A DNA stretch of 64,000 bases from Candidatus Poribacteria bacterium (GTDB taxonomy: Bacteria > Poribacteria > WGA-4E > WGA-3G). Position 1 is the first letter of the stretch. Each line of letters starts with the position of its first letter. The stretch covers positions 1 to 64,000 of the forward strand of contig PYJD01000034.1 in the NCBI GenBank assembly GCA_003635315.1, given 5' to 3'. The notes under the pieces were generated by a model, which had not been told where the DNA came from, ran no database searches, and saw only the letters and a program-made list of their open reading frames with translations. Shown here piece after piece: positions 1 to 9,237 of this stretch. The translations under genes were made by a program, and so were the position numbers.

Positions 1-60
1 TATTGTTAAAATCAAAAATAAATTTACATTGTTTTCTGTTTTTGTGATAATAGTTATATT

Positions 61-893
61 ATGAGATATTCACAAGATTTACGAAAACGCGTTCTTGATT
101 TCATAGCAACTGGTGGAAGTAAAGCAGAAGCTTCCCGTAGATTTCAAGTTTCACGCCGTTGTATCTATAACTGGTTAGACGCAGCAGATCCTTTTAGTTA
201 CGAGAAACCGGGGCCTCGTAAACCTTATCGTCTTGATCCAGAAGCACTCGCTGAACATGTCAAAGAGTTCCCAGACAGCACTCAGAAGGAACGCGCTGCA
301 CATTTTGGTGTGTCGCAGCGGTGTATCTGCTATGGTCTGAAGAAGATCGGATGCACGCGAAAAAAAAGACTTTCACCTACAAGGAACAATGTCCTATAAA
401 ACAGGAGGAATATCAAACTGAACTTCAGGCAGCACTTCAAAACGGAAAAACACCTGTCTATGTTGATGAAAGCGGTTTTCGCACAGAAAGTGTTCGCCAG
501 TTCGCTTATGCGCCAAGAGGAGTTTGCGTCTCGGATAAAATCTCAAGCAATCGGTATAGATGCACAACGCTCATTGCTGCACAGATGCAGGGGCGTATCA
601 CAGTCCCCGTCCTTTTTGAAGGTGCTTGTGATACGCTTGCCTTCAATGCGTGGCTTGAGAACGTGTTGTGTCCGCTACTTGACACATCACATGTTGTCAT
701 ATTGGATAATGCTTCCTTCCATAAAAGTCAACAAACAGAGACATTGATTACTGGTTGCGGTGCGAGTTTATTATTCTTACCACCATATTCGCCCGAACTC
801 AATCCTATTGAAAGAGATTTTGCCAACATAAAGCGTAAATGGGAATACAATGCCGAAGCGTCAATCGATCAAATCATAAAAATGTATAAGTAA
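61..893 (+). CDS. IS630-family transposase, two overlapping frames joined by -1 frameshift
   Basis: The first frame (61-399) carries an N-terminal helix-turn-helix region (residues 1-60, 'SKAEASRRFQVSRRCIYNWL'). The second frame (321-893) carries the DDE catalytic core: Asp in 'VYVDESGF', Asp in 'VILDNASFHKS' and Glu in 'LNPIERDFANIK'. The frames overlap across an A8 run at 360-367. Slipping back one base there joins them as '...GCTRKKKTFTYKE...' and gives about 277 residues, a normal IS630/Tc1-like length. Split transposases using A-run slippage are known in this family. All three catalytic residues are present, so the enzyme could be active. I found no convincing terminal inverted repeats on either side; the left end may lie at or beyond the window edge. 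Confidence 0.9.
360..367 (+). other. A8 slippery run, putative programmed -1 frameshift site
   Basis: Eight consecutive A's lie in the overlap of the two transposase frames. A -1 slip on this run exactly joins the HTH half to the DDE half without losing residues. A sequencing or natural indel in the A run would look the same; programmed slippage is favoured because this arrangement is common in IS630 elements. Confidence 0.65.
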
Positions 894-934
894 TTATGAT
901 TTCTACTATAATAGTACAAGGAGTACTTTTCAGA

Positions 935-2443
935 ATGGCAAAAGCGATCGCAGCACCAACAAAGGGATACGCATACCAAGCCAGAGTCTTTTGGCTGAAG
1001 TTACTTGAACTCAGAACGAGCAATTACATCAAATCTGTCACCTTGGAAAGCGATCGCGTCTCTTTTGTTGATGATGTCGTCGTTTCCTACAGTGAACCTA
1101 TAAAAGATCAAGTTACAGGGAAACGAGAAGTTGTTTATGAATTCTTTCAGTGTAAGTACCACATGACGCAGCACGGTGCCTTCACTCATGAAAATCTCAT
1201 AGATCCAAAGTTTATCAACAATCAGAATTCAATGCTGAAACGCCTGTACGACGCGCATGTGGAACTGTCAAAAGAACTTCATCCGAACTCGTATCGGTTG
1301 TACATCTTCTCCAACTGGCATTGGGCGGATCAAGACGTACTCTCCCAGCATTTTCATGAGGAAACGATTCGTTCTACCTTTTATGAAGATGGACCGAGAT
1401 CCGCAGTGGGGCAAGTGCGCTCAAAATTCGCAGCGCATCTCTCAATATCCGAAGAAGAACTCCACGCCTTCTTAAATACCGTTCGGTTTACGCTCGGAAA
1501 GCATCTTGTGGATCTCGCAAGAGATATGGAACCGCGTCTGAAGTTAGCAGGTCTGCAACCCATTGACCCAACGGTAACTCACATCTCCTACGACAGCCTT
1601 GCTTGGGAACTTTTTGCACAGGGGCGGAATTCGTTTGACGAAGTGGCTTTTAACCAGATGATCCATGAAGAAAAGTTAATTGCCTCACCTGCTACAAAAC
1701 ATAGTGAAATCTCCATCCAGAGTTTCGCACAATTCGCTCGGAGACCTACTGATCTGCAAGTTGCACGTCTCGATTTGCTCCGGTTGTTTGACAGACGTTT
1801 TCCTATCACGGACGCGTATTGGAAAAAGGAGATACCTGAAGAAATTTCGGCATTCATGTTGGACGAAAAATTGATAGATGTACCGCAACCCATCCATCTC
1901 TTCTTTGATTGTCATCTCAGCATTGCGTTCTTTGCAGGGCGTTTGGTGAGTCCGAAACATCGAATTCAAATCATACCAACACAAAAGAACGAAAGCGACT
2001 ACACACTTTGGGAAAAGAGTGCCCCCGACACTGATACAGCCCTGTGGATGTTCCAAACCGCTGGAAAAATTGATGAGGAAGTCATCTTGGAAATTTCCGT
2101 GCGGCATGACATCCAGAAACAGTTGCAATCCTATCTATCGACTCAAGGATACAGCGAATTACCGCACATCCGAGTTACCCCAATAGGTGGCGTCGGACCA
2201 CATGCCGTATCTGGAGGCACCCATGCATGGCAACTCGGATATCAGTTGGTGGAACAACTATGCGAGAGGATTCCCGATACGTGTCAGACGGTACACCTGT
2301 TTTTTGCCGGTCCCGTTGCCTTAGCTTATGTCTTCGGATATACACTGCGTGATATCACCTCAAACATTCAACTGTATGAATACGATTTTGAAGGGCAACG
2401 CGGCGACCGGACATATTATCCGAGTCTACGTATTGCCTATTAA
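935..2443 (+). CDS. cap4: CBASS effector Cap4-like: DUF4297-type nuclease fused to SAVED domain
   Basis: The start is set at ATG 935 because AAGGAG (918-923) precedes it at 11 nt; an upstream in-frame ATG at 896 has no such site and abuts the transposase stop. The N-terminal part (to about residue 170) shows a restriction-endonuclease-like pattern with an acidic 'VDDVVVSY' strand followed by 'EFFQCKYH', the E/Q-x-K half of a PD-(D/E)XK active site as in DUF4297 of Cap4. The C-terminal 150 residues match the SAVED sensor: 'GGTHAWQLGYQLVEQL', 'VHLFFAGPVALAYVFGYTL' and 'IQLYEYDF'. In known CBASS, SAVED binds the cyclic oligonucleotide made by the neighbouring CD-NTase and switches on DNA degradation to abort phage infection. 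It is the first gene of a four-gene co-directional operon, 26 nt before the cyclase. Confidence 0.85.
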   Translation: MAKAIAAPTKGYAYQARVFWLKLLELRTSNYIKSVTLESDRVSFVDDVVVSYSEPIKDQVTGKREVVYEFFQCKYHMTQHGAFTHENLIDPKFINNQNSMLKRLYDAHVELSKELHPNSYRLYIFSNWHWADQDVLSQHFHEETIRSTFYEDGPRSAVGQVRSKFAAHLSISEEELHAFLNTVRFTLGKHLVDLARDMEPRLKLAGLQPIDPTVTHISYDSLAWELFAQGRNSFDEVAFNQMIHEEKLIASPATKHSEISIQSFAQFARRPTDLQVARLDLLRLFDRRFPITDAYWKKEIPEEISAFMLDEKLIDVPQPIHLFFDCHLSIAFFAGRLVSPKHRIQIIPTQKNESDYTLWEKSAPDTDTALWMFQTAGKIDEEVILEISVRHDIQKQLQSYLSTQGYSELPHIRVTPIGGVGPHAVSGGTHAWQLGYQLVEQLCERIPDTCQTVHLFFAGPVALAYVFGYTLRDITSNIQLYEYDFEGQRGDRTYYPSLRIAY

Positions 2444-2469
2444 CCTTCAAAAATTAGGAGGACAATTCC

Positions 2470-3613
2470 ATGGAATTACCAACCTATTTTACAAAATTTC
2501 TCCAAGACATCCGTCCAACAGAGAATCAAAAAGATGACTGCCAAACAGGACATAAAACGTTACGCAAGCGACTTGAGAGTTACGATGATTTAAAACAGAT
2601 TCTTGTCAGTACGTTCCTACAAGGGAGTTACCGGCGCGCGACCGCTGTTCGTCCCAAAGGTGATACAAAATTAGATGTTGACATCATCACCGTCACCCGT
2701 CTGAAGCGAGAGGACTATCCAAACCCTGATGATGCTATGGATATCTTCGTTCCCTTTTTGGATGAATACTACGAGGGTAAATATGAAAGACAAGGTCGCT
2801 CATTTGGTATTGAATTGACGTACGTGAATCTCGACCTGGTCATCACCTCGGCACCGTCTGAAGCAGAAGAGGAAGTTTACAATAGCCAAGCCGTTCGCAC
2901 AATCCTAACCCCGGAGGACATTGATGATTGGCTCTTGGTAAAATCTTGGGTTCCGCCGGAGAACAGGATCCGTCATACTTCTATTCTTAAAACTGCAAGT
3001 CAAGAACAAGAATGGAAAACCGAACCGTTATGGATACCAAATCGAGATGCTGGTGACTGGGAGGAGACCCATCCATTAGAACAAATCAAATGGACATGGG
3101 GAAAGAATGCCAGATGCAATAAGCATTACGTTAATGTTGTCAAAGCCATAAAATGGTGGCAAAGAGTCCATCATCCCGATGACAGACCGAAAGGTTACCC
3201 ACTTGAACATCTGGTTGGAGTTTGTTGTCCAGATGATATAAAGTCTGTTGCAAAGGGGGGTTACGTTGACATTGGAAACTATTGTTGATAATTATAGCGA
3301 TGAGGTTAGGAAGAAGAAAACTCCCTATCTTTGCGATCATGGTGTAGATCACAATGTTTTTGATCGGGTGGATGGCGAAGAGTTTGCTGAATTCTACGAA
3401 CACGCGAAGCAAGCTGCTGAAGTCGCACGTGAAGCTCTTGAGTCTGATACGAAAGAAAAGTCTATTGAAAAATGGAAAGAATTGTTCGGTAGCAAATTCC
3501 CTGGTTCCGATAGCTCTGATGATAATGGGAATAGAGGAAGCAATTCAAAGGGTCCTTTTGTCCCCCCGCCAAGAGACCAGACAGGTGATTTAACACCTCG
3601 CAAATATGGATAG
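2470..3613 (+). CDS. cdnD: CBASS CD-NTase (oligonucleotide cyclase), frame broken at a G6 run
   Basis: AGGAGG precedes ATG 2470. The N-terminal half has the nucleotidyltransferase signature: Gly52-Ser53 in 'LQGSYRRA', Asp69 and Asp71 in 'LDVDIITV', and Asp122 in 'VNLDLVITSA'. As read, the frame stops at 3288 (272 residues), but the missing C-terminal part continues in the +1-shifted frame ('VTLTLETIVDNYSDEV', ending 'TPRKYG') to 3613. Removing one G from the run at 3255-3260 restores one frame of about 380 residues, the usual CD-NTase size. The restored protein ends in Gly, as expected for Cap2-dependent conjugation of the cyclase C terminus. Pairing with a SAVED-nuclease effector and Cap2/Cap3 points to a clade D-like enzyme; the clade is inferred. 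The break may be real inactivation, phase variation or a sequence error. Confidence 0.85.
3255..3260 (+). other. G6 homopolymer at the cyclase frameshift
   Basis: Six G's sit exactly where the CD-NTase reading frame changes. With five G's the protein reads '...SVAKGVTLTLETIV...' uninterrupted; with six it terminates ten codons later. Confidence 0.8.
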
Positions 3614-5459
3614 ACTAGACATGGATAGAGCGTCGAGTGAATTCACAGATATTGTTATAGAAGCCTATAGCCTTTTGCGTCAACAACGTCTCGTTGATAT
3701 TATCCAGCCGATTCGGGAAAATCTAACAGAAGGTGAAACGGGATGGGAGTTTATGTGCGTTGCTAAGGTCCCTTGTCCGAATCCTAAGAAGCTGCCGGGA
3801 GAAATCATTTTACGCGTCGTGATACCTGAAACATTCCCTGGAGAGCCTGTGGAATTCTATCCTGAAAATGTCAACGCCTTCCCGCACCAAGATGCAGAAA
3901 CTGGAAAATTATGCTTACCTGAAGAAACACTTGCACCTCTTGATGCATCCCGGCTGGTTTGCTACGTCAAATGGGCTCTTGATTGGCTCAAAGACGCAGC
4001 AAACGGTAGACTTCTACAACCCGGCGAACCGTATGAATTGCCAGACTTTAGTCGTAAACTTTTGGAGTCGCCACTTCCGACAAATGCTCCCTTTATCTTT
4101 GAGGAGTCACCAAATTCCTACGAAAAATGGGAACCGCTCCTCGGCACATCCGGGGGCGTTGAATGCTATTGGGGCAACGGTATTTCTGCGATCTTTGCTG
4201 TTAGGTTCCACCAGAAAGATGGTTTGCTAGTTAGAGAATCAGATTTTGCACTTCAAGTGTTAAACAAAGAGCGTAAAATTGAAGGGATGTGGTTTATTGT
4301 ACGCGATATCCGTTATGAAAGGCATCGCCCACCTCAAACCTATGGGGAGATAGATAGGTTGTGTTCAAGTAATAATTTGAACTTCTATACACTTCTTGAA
4401 GAAACTTGGAAACTAAATAATTCAAATAAGTTCGGAATTCTCCTCATTGGTTTTCCGATTCCAGATAAAGTCGGAGAACCGTTCACCGAAATCCATTGGC
4501 AACCCCTTCTTATTCAGAACCTCAAAGGATTCAGAAGCCAAAAACCAAAGCCTCGCTTAACAGGTTCTGCTCGTAAACCCAGACAAATCTGGAAAAAATT
4601 GAAAGAAAATGGATGTTTCTCACCCTCTCAACAGTTGCCATGGGGAAAGGTTGAAAACATCGCACGCGATCGATTATATGCAAGAGGCGCACACCCGTCA
4701 AAGGTTCAAGCAACGTCTATGGTCGTTTTCGGTTGTGGTGCCTTAGGGTGTTCGATCGCAGAATTACTGGCACGCGGTGGCGTACATCAAATGAACCTTG
4801 TTGACTCGGACACGATAAAGTTTGGTAATCTTTGTCGTCATACTCTTGACGGTTCTTCTGTTGGTCTGAATAAAGCACTAGCACTCGCCAAAACATTGTC
4901 GCGCGCGAATCCTCTATCAAGAATAATAGGTTATTCCGCTAGAGTACCTTTAGATTCACAATCAGATCAGGCACTCCGTCAGGCAATCATGGATGCCGAT
5001 ATATTAATCGATTGTACCACAAGTGAAGCCGCTTTTCAGTGGTTGAATCAATACGCAGTTGAAAACGGAAAACGGTTGATTTCCTTGTTTTTCAATTTCC
5101 ATGCAGAGTTGCTCACCTTATGTATATCTGGAGAGTCTATATCATGCAGGCACATCTTTAAGGATCTATATTACGCTGTTCAACAGAAATATACACCGAT
5201 TGATCCTGAGGTATATTTCTATCATCCTTCAAAGGATGAACAAATTATAGAAGGTGCGGGGTGTTGGCATCCGAGTTTCCCTGCACTCAATGCACATGTT
5301 CAAATTCTCGCTGCACACGCTGTAGATATTATCAGCCATTCTATAGCCACCAAACAAGAAACAGGAATTGCTGCAATTCTCAAAAGGAAGAACTTAATCA
5401 CACAAAACGGGAACCAACCCGCCGTATGTGTTAAAAAGGTATGGGGAAAAGACTATTGA
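3606..5459 (+). CDS. cap2: CBASS Cap2: E2-E1 fusion that conjugates the cyclase
   Basis: The 617-residue protein has the Cap2 layout. The N-terminal E2-like domain (about 1-150) has the catalytic Cys103 in 'ETGKLCLPEE' after a 'PETFPGEPVEFYPEN' core. A linker region follows. The C-terminal E1/ThiF adenylation domain begins near residue 370 with 'VVFGCGALGCSIAELLARGG', followed by 'NLVDSDTIKFGNLCRHTL', and has a likely E1 catalytic Cys near 553 in 'GAGCWHPSFPA'. In type II CBASS this protein activates the CD-NTase C terminus and links it to targets, priming the cyclase. Its start overlaps the last 8 nt of the restored cyclase frame, indicating translational coupling; ATG 3621 is an alternative start. 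All key residues are intact. Confidence 0.9.
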   Translation: MDRLDMDRASSEFTDIVIEAYSLLRQQRLVDIIQPIRENLTEGETGWEFMCVAKVPCPNPKKLPGEIILRVVIPETFPGEPVEFYPENVNAFPHQDAETGKLCLPEETLAPLDASRLVCYVKWALDWLKDAANGRLLQPGEPYELPDFSRKLLESPLPTNAPFIFEESPNSYEKWEPLLGTSGGVECYWGNGISAIFAVRFHQKDGLLVRESDFALQVLNKERKIEGMWFIVRDIRYERHRPPQTYGEIDRLCSSNNLNFYTLLEETWKLNNSNKFGILLIGFPIPDKVGEPFTEIHWQPLLIQNLKGFRSQKPKPRLTGSARKPRQIWKKLKENGCFSPSQQLPWGKVENIARDRLYARGAHPSKVQATSMVVFGCGALGCSIAELLARGGVHQMNLVDSDTIKFGNLCRHTLDGSSVGLNKALALAKTLSRANPLSRIIGYSARVPLDSQSDQALRQAIMDADILIDCTTSEAAFQWLNQYAVENGKRLISLFFNFHAELLTLCISGESISCRHIFKDLYYAVQQKYTPIDPEVYFYHPSKDEQIIEGAGCWHPSFPALNAHVQILAAHAVDIISHSIATKQETGIAAILKRKNLITQNGNQPAVCVKKVWGKDY

Positions 5460-5986
5460 CAGATGGCACTATACTAAAATGGCAGTCAGCCTGCCGAAAA
5501 TATACCGTACGACTCTCAAAATCCTGCGTTCTGAAGATGCTGAAAATGGCGCAGACACATTCTCCAAACGAAGTCGGAACTTCTTTAGTTGGGTGTTATT
5601 CCGATAACGGCTTTGAAGCGTATGTTCTTGATCTTGCCCCTTTAAGTTCCGACTCGAAAGGTTCTCGGACTTCGTTTTATAGAGGTACCACCGGTATGCG
5701 AAAGTTCTTTACGAAACTCCGAGAGACGTTCAACAGGAAACGCCATTATGTCGGTGAATGGCACAGCCATCCAGATGCCATTCCGCACCCAAGTCAAACG
5801 GATGACATGCAGCAGTTGGCGATTGCAAAGGATACAAACACGAAATGTCCGGAATGCATTCTCATTCTCATCGGACACACACTTTCAGGCGTGAATGAAA
5901 TAGGCGTTTTTGTGTATTCACGGAAACGAGGTAGGATTCAACTTGCTCCGGTACATCAGAGGGAGGATACAACAGATTCACATTAG
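5441..5986 (+). CDS. cap3: CBASS Cap3: JAB/JAMM isopeptidase
   Basis: The 181-residue protein carries a complete JAMM zinc-protease motif: Glu44 ('SPNEVGTS') and H-x-H-x7-S-x2-D as His108, His110, Ser118 and Asp121 ('EWHSHPDAIPHPSQTDD'). In type II CBASS, Cap3 reverses Cap2-made cyclase conjugates. The gene overlaps the cap2 end by 19 nt and closes the operon. No substitutions at the metal-binding positions, so it should be active. Confidence 0.88.
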   Translation: MGKRLLTDGTILKWQSACRKYTVRLSKSCVLKMLKMAQTHSPNEVGTSLVGCYSDNGFEAYVLDLAPLSSDSKGSRTSFYRGTTGMRKFFTKLRETFNRKRHYVGEWHSHPDAIPHPSQTDDMQQLAIAKDTNTKCPECILILIGHTLSGVNEIGVFVYSRKRGRIQLAPVHQREDTTDSH

Positions 5987-6531
5987 CATTTGATAATCAG
6001 CGTTACAAGCCCAAGTACACCCCAATCTGAAGAAACACTATAGACGAATACATCACACAACACTAAATGTCTCAGTGTATCCATATATTCCCCCGGTTCG
6101 CAGAACCCAAGAAAGATTATATTAATATAGTATGGGCTTGCAATATCACATGAAACCCTACTTACCGTTACTTTCTGTTTGATCTCAATAAATATTTTGT
6201 CTCCATCCGAAATAAGAAAATTGTGATTATAGAGGGTGTCAGAATCGCAGATTACGCGGATTAGTCTTCTACTGTGTGTATGCCAATCCTGTGAAAAGCA
6301 CTTTGAAATACAAAACAATAATCCGTGTTCATCCGAGATGCAGAAAAGAGAAAAACCTACATATTAGAAACAACCCGAAACACACAAACCTATGCTATGC
6401 ACAACCCCACCAGACTTTTCCTTGAGAATGAGATGTTCCTCTGGTATACTTACTAATACGATGTAATCTTAAAGTAATTGTATCAAATGGCATTTCTTAG
6501 ATATCCTGTGGGGTGTTATTTAGAGGTGAAA
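5987..6531. other. Gene-free stretch with imperfect inverted repeat
   Basis: No convincing gene. An imperfect inverted repeat of about 20 nt is formed by 'aatcgcagattacgcggatta' -like sequence near 6243-6263 and 'aatccgtgttcatccgag' near 6321-6338. Similar 'atccgcgattcag' words recur at 10.9-11.0 kb, suggesting one degenerate interspersed repeat. Confidence 0.5.
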
Positions 6532-7221
6532 ATGAACAGTTTAAGAATACCTTATGCTTTAACTCAAAATAAGAATATTGTCAATCCACGAATGGCAAAT
6601 AAGGATGATAAATTCTTTTGTCCACAATGCGATAGTAATGTTATTTTAAAAAGTGGAGATATTAGACAACCCCATTTTGCACATAAAAAGGATACAGAAT
6701 GTTCTGCTGAGAGTGTTATTCACGCGACTGCCAAGAAAATGATTATTCTTGCATGGAAAAATTCTGCAAACATGATAGACCCACGTCATGACCCTTTTTC
6801 TCCATGTGGTGTTTCTATTTTTAGAAAGTGTCCGAAATGTGATAAAGGGGCTTATGGTAATGTTTTGGTGGGAGATATCGGTGACATTGATAATGTAAAG
6901 GATGAAGTCGGGGTAGGAAATTATAGGGTAGATGTTGGATTTATGAGTTGTGGTATACCTCAGTATGCAATAGAGGTCGTACATACTCATAAGGTACAAA
7001 GTGAAAAGTGGGATGATTTTAAAAAATGGAAGTTCCCCTGTGTTGAAGTGGAGTGCCAACATGTGATTGACAGATGGAATTTATCTTTGCAGGATCCGCC
7101 ATCTTTTAGACGTCTTTTTTTAGAACCCATTCAAAACAACTTTAATAACGATCCCATTCTTGAACAACGTTATAGATATGATTGCAAACACTGTAATCCC
7201 GAATTATTCACTATTCTATGA
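6532..7221 (+). CDS. CoiA-like zinc-finger / PD-(D/E)XK nuclease-family protein
   Basis: The N-terminal region has a four-ligand finger, 'FCPQCDS' then 'QPHFAHKKDTEC', like the N-terminal part of CoiA-type proteins. Further Cys pairs occur at 'CPKCDKG' and at the C terminus ('YDCKHCNP'). The central 'YRVDVGF' ... 'YAIEVVHTH' fits a D...ExV strand pair of a restriction-like nuclease. ATG 6532 is chosen over two upstream in-frame starts because GAGGTG lies 5-10 nt before it. Family role: CoiA is linked to DNA handling in competence; here, next to CBASS, a defence or mobile-element role is inference. It is 230 residues, short for CoiA. Confidence 0.6.
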   Translation: MNSLRIPYALTQNKNIVNPRMANKDDKFFCPQCDSNVILKSGDIRQPHFAHKKDTECSAESVIHATAKKMIILAWKNSANMIDPRHDPFSPCGVSIFRKCPKCDKGAYGNVLVGDIGDIDNVKDEVGVGNYRVDVGFMSCGIPQYAIEVVHTHKVQSEKWDDFKKWKFPCVEVECQHVIDRWNLSLQDPPSFRRLFLEPIQNNFNNDPILEQRYRYDCKHCNPELFTIL

Positions 7222-7257
7222 ACAATCAAAAGAAGCGCAATTCCAAAACTACTTATT

Positions 7258-7947
7258 GTGAAAAGTTTAAGTGACGTATTTCAAAAGCTCCAGGAGATAG
7301 CAGCAGAATCCGCAGATGGTGACTTTATCTTTCGCGGTGAACCTCAACACTATGAGAAAGTATCTTCGAGTCTGTGGCGTGAATGTCAAGGGAATTTTGA
7401 TGTAGAAGCCATTCAAAAGAAAATGTTGGAGGAGTCAAAAAACTATACCGCTGAAAAAGACGAGTTTGAAATTTTGACCGAACTCCAACACTTTGAAGGT
7501 TATACCAATTTGATAGATTTTACAACTGATAGCCACATCGCCCACTTTTTCGCATGTGGCGGTCCTCTTGGAGAACCCGGCAGAATTATCTTATTAGAAC
7601 GAACTGAAGAAATAAAGAGAGAATATCAAATTGAAAAACCTCGGAATCCTCAAAATCGCATCATAGCGCAAAAAAGTATATTCGTTCGGCCACCGAAGGG
7701 CTTTATTGAACCAGAACATTTTGTAGAAGTCAACATCCCTGAATTGCTCAAGGAACCGATGTTAGATCACCTGCAAAAACAGCACGATATTTCAACGCAA
7801 ACTGTCTACAACGATCTCCATGGGTTTATTAGAAACCAGAACACTCACCTGAAGGAATGCATAGAAGTTTACAATGCCGAAACAGAACCGAAGAAAGATG
7901 TCTTTCAGATTGAATCGTCTCAATCCAGTGGGGAAAAGGAGACATAA
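7258..7947 (+). CDS. FRG-domain protein
   Basis: GTG start at 7258. The first 140 residues match the FRG domain, named for its 'FRGE' motif ('DFIFRGEPQHYEKVSSSLWR'), followed by 'LTELQHFEGYTNLIDFT' and 'AHFFAC'. The C-terminal 80 residues are charged and without recognised domain. The biochemical activity of FRG is not settled; it recurs in phage-defence islands. The next gene (TPR) begins 3 nt after the stop, so the two are co-translated; in some genomes FRG and TPR regions occur in one polypeptide. The partnership is inferred from spacing. Confidence 0.75.
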   Translation: MKSLSDVFQKLQEIAAESADGDFIFRGEPQHYEKVSSSLWRECQGNFDVEAIQKKMLEESKNYTAEKDEFEILTELQHFEGYTNLIDFTTDSHIAHFFACGGPLGEPGRIILLERTEEIKREYQIEKPRNPQNRIIAQKSIFVRPPKGFIEPEHFVEVNIPELLKEPMLDHLQKQHDISTQTVYNDLHGFIRNQNTHLKECIEVYNAETEPKKDVFQIESSQSSGEKET

Positions 7948-7950
7948 AAC

Positions 7951-8754
7951 ATGCAGACACAAACTGATCAAACACCTTACGATATTACTATTGAGCGTTT
8001 TAACAAAGCGATTGATCGAAGGCCTACTTTTGCCCAAGGCTATAACTATCGTGGTATAGCTTATGGCAATAAAGGTGAACTTGACCGCGCTATAGAAGAC
8101 TTTAACACGGCTATCAGACGCAAAGAGAACTATGCTGAGGCATATAGCAATCGCGGCGCAGCTTACCGTATGAAAGGCGACTATGACCGTGCATTTGAAG
8201 ATTGTAACACAGCCATAAGACTTAACCCAAAAATGCCAGAAGCATACAATAATCGTGGGATAGTGTATAAACTCAGAGGCGAGATAGAATCTGCTATTAA
8301 AGACTATAACAAAGCAATAGAACTTGATCCCAGTTTTGCTTATGCCTATTACAACCGTGGTATTATTCACTTTGAAAAAGAAGAGTATGATCTTGCAATC
8401 GTAAATTATAACAAGGCAATAGAACTGGGCCTGGACCTTGCCAATCCTTATAACAATCGCGGGAATGTTTACAGCAAAAAAGGCGAGTATGAACGTGCCA
8501 TCAACGATTATGACGCAGCGATAGAACGCAACACTGATTTAGCAGAACCATACTACAATCGCGGTATGGTGTTTGTATGCTTGGAAGAATGGGAAAAAGC
8601 CAAAAAAGACCTAACAACTGCTGCAGAACACCAAAAAAGTATCGTCGTTGAGAGCTTTGGGAAAGACTACGATAGCGTTGCTGATTTTGAATTAGAACAT
8701 GATGTCAAACTACCAGAAGACATTGCCGCACTGCTAACTCCGATGCAGACATAG
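7951..8754 (+). CDS. Tetratricopeptide-repeat protein paired with FRG gene
   Basis: 267 residues with about six consecutive 34-residue TPR units, each with 'YNNRG.vY...GeydrAI.Dyn.AI.l.P' spacing (e.g. 'AEAYSNRGAAYRMKGDYDRA', 'PEAYNNRGIVYKLRGEIESA'). The last 40 residues leave the repeat pattern and end 'DVKLPEDIAALLTPMQT'. No signal peptide, so a cytoplasmic protein-interaction scaffold. It follows the FRG gene by 3 nt and probably acts with it as sensor or scaffold. Confidence 0.85.
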   Translation: MQTQTDQTPYDITIERFNKAIDRRPTFAQGYNYRGIAYGNKGELDRAIEDFNTAIRRKENYAEAYSNRGAAYRMKGDYDRAFEDCNTAIRLNPKMPEAYNNRGIVYKLRGEIESAIKDYNKAIELDPSFAYAYYNRGIIHFEKEEYDLAIVNYNKAIELGLDLANPYNNRGNVYSKKGEYERAINDYDAAIERNTDLAEPYYNRGMVFVCLEEWEKAKKDLTTAAEHQKSIVVESFGKDYDSVADFELEHDVKLPEDIAALLTPMQT

Positions 8755-8923
8755 CATTCCAACAAAAGATCCCTATTTGGATTATTTTAATCCAAGTAAT
8801 CCACAAAATCCGAATTTTAGAAAAACTATTACACAACGCCACTCATATACGTTATTGACAACTTCTCCGCTGAAATTACTACAGACTATTCAGCGTAAAT
8901 TACTTGAAACCTAACTGCAATAA

Positions 8924-9220
8924 CGTTACTATAGTTTGGATAATTTTTGTGTTTTCGTTGTATTGTTTTTTATACACCTATCGCACTACTGGTGCTGCCG
9001 AAATGGACAATAAGATTCTTTTACTGTGAGTTTCGGACAGCGTTGTAACTCAACGAAAATATATTCAGACATCAAAGTGGCAGTCCCAGAGGGACAGAAT
9101 GTGTATAGATCATTTCCAGTCCCACTCCAAGCCCAGAAGGACGAAATGTGTTTTAGCACGAGAATTAAAATGAAAATGAAAAACATCTCGACTCAAAAAA
9201 CTACCCAAACTATAGTAACG
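8924..9220. mobile_element. MITE-like element with 16-bp perfect terminal inverted repeats
   Basis: CGTTACTATAGTTTGG (8924-8939) is matched exactly in inverse orientation by CCAAACTATAGTAACG (9205-9220); the similarity continues inward over an A/T stretch. The roughly 300-bp interior has no convincing gene, but contains two related words, 'cccagagggacagaatgtg' (9086 on) and 'cccagaaggacgaaatgtg' (about 9132 on). It is flanked by a gene remnant. No clear target duplication was found. The remaining parts of the 8755-9347 gap hold only AT-rich sequence and the remnant. Confidence 0.6.
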
Positions 9221-9237
9221 GTATAATATTGATTGAT

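Noticed and set aside
1..934. Terminal inverted repeats of the IS630 element
   Set aside because: AT-rich words such as 'ataatagt' occur on both sides but in direct or imperfect orientation; not enough to define ends.
1685..2128. 147-codon minus-strand frame inside the Cap4-like gene
   Set aside because: Antisense shadow of a well-supported gene; no motif.
5983..6318. 111-codon minus-strand frame after cap3
   Set aside because: No ribosome site, Ile/Cys-rich composition typical of AT-rich non-coding DNA, and contains the degenerate repeat.
7792..8370. 192-codon open frame on the minus strand
   Set aside because: Lies antisense to the FRG and TPR genes; the repeated TPR sequence keeps the opposite frame open and the peptide has no domain.
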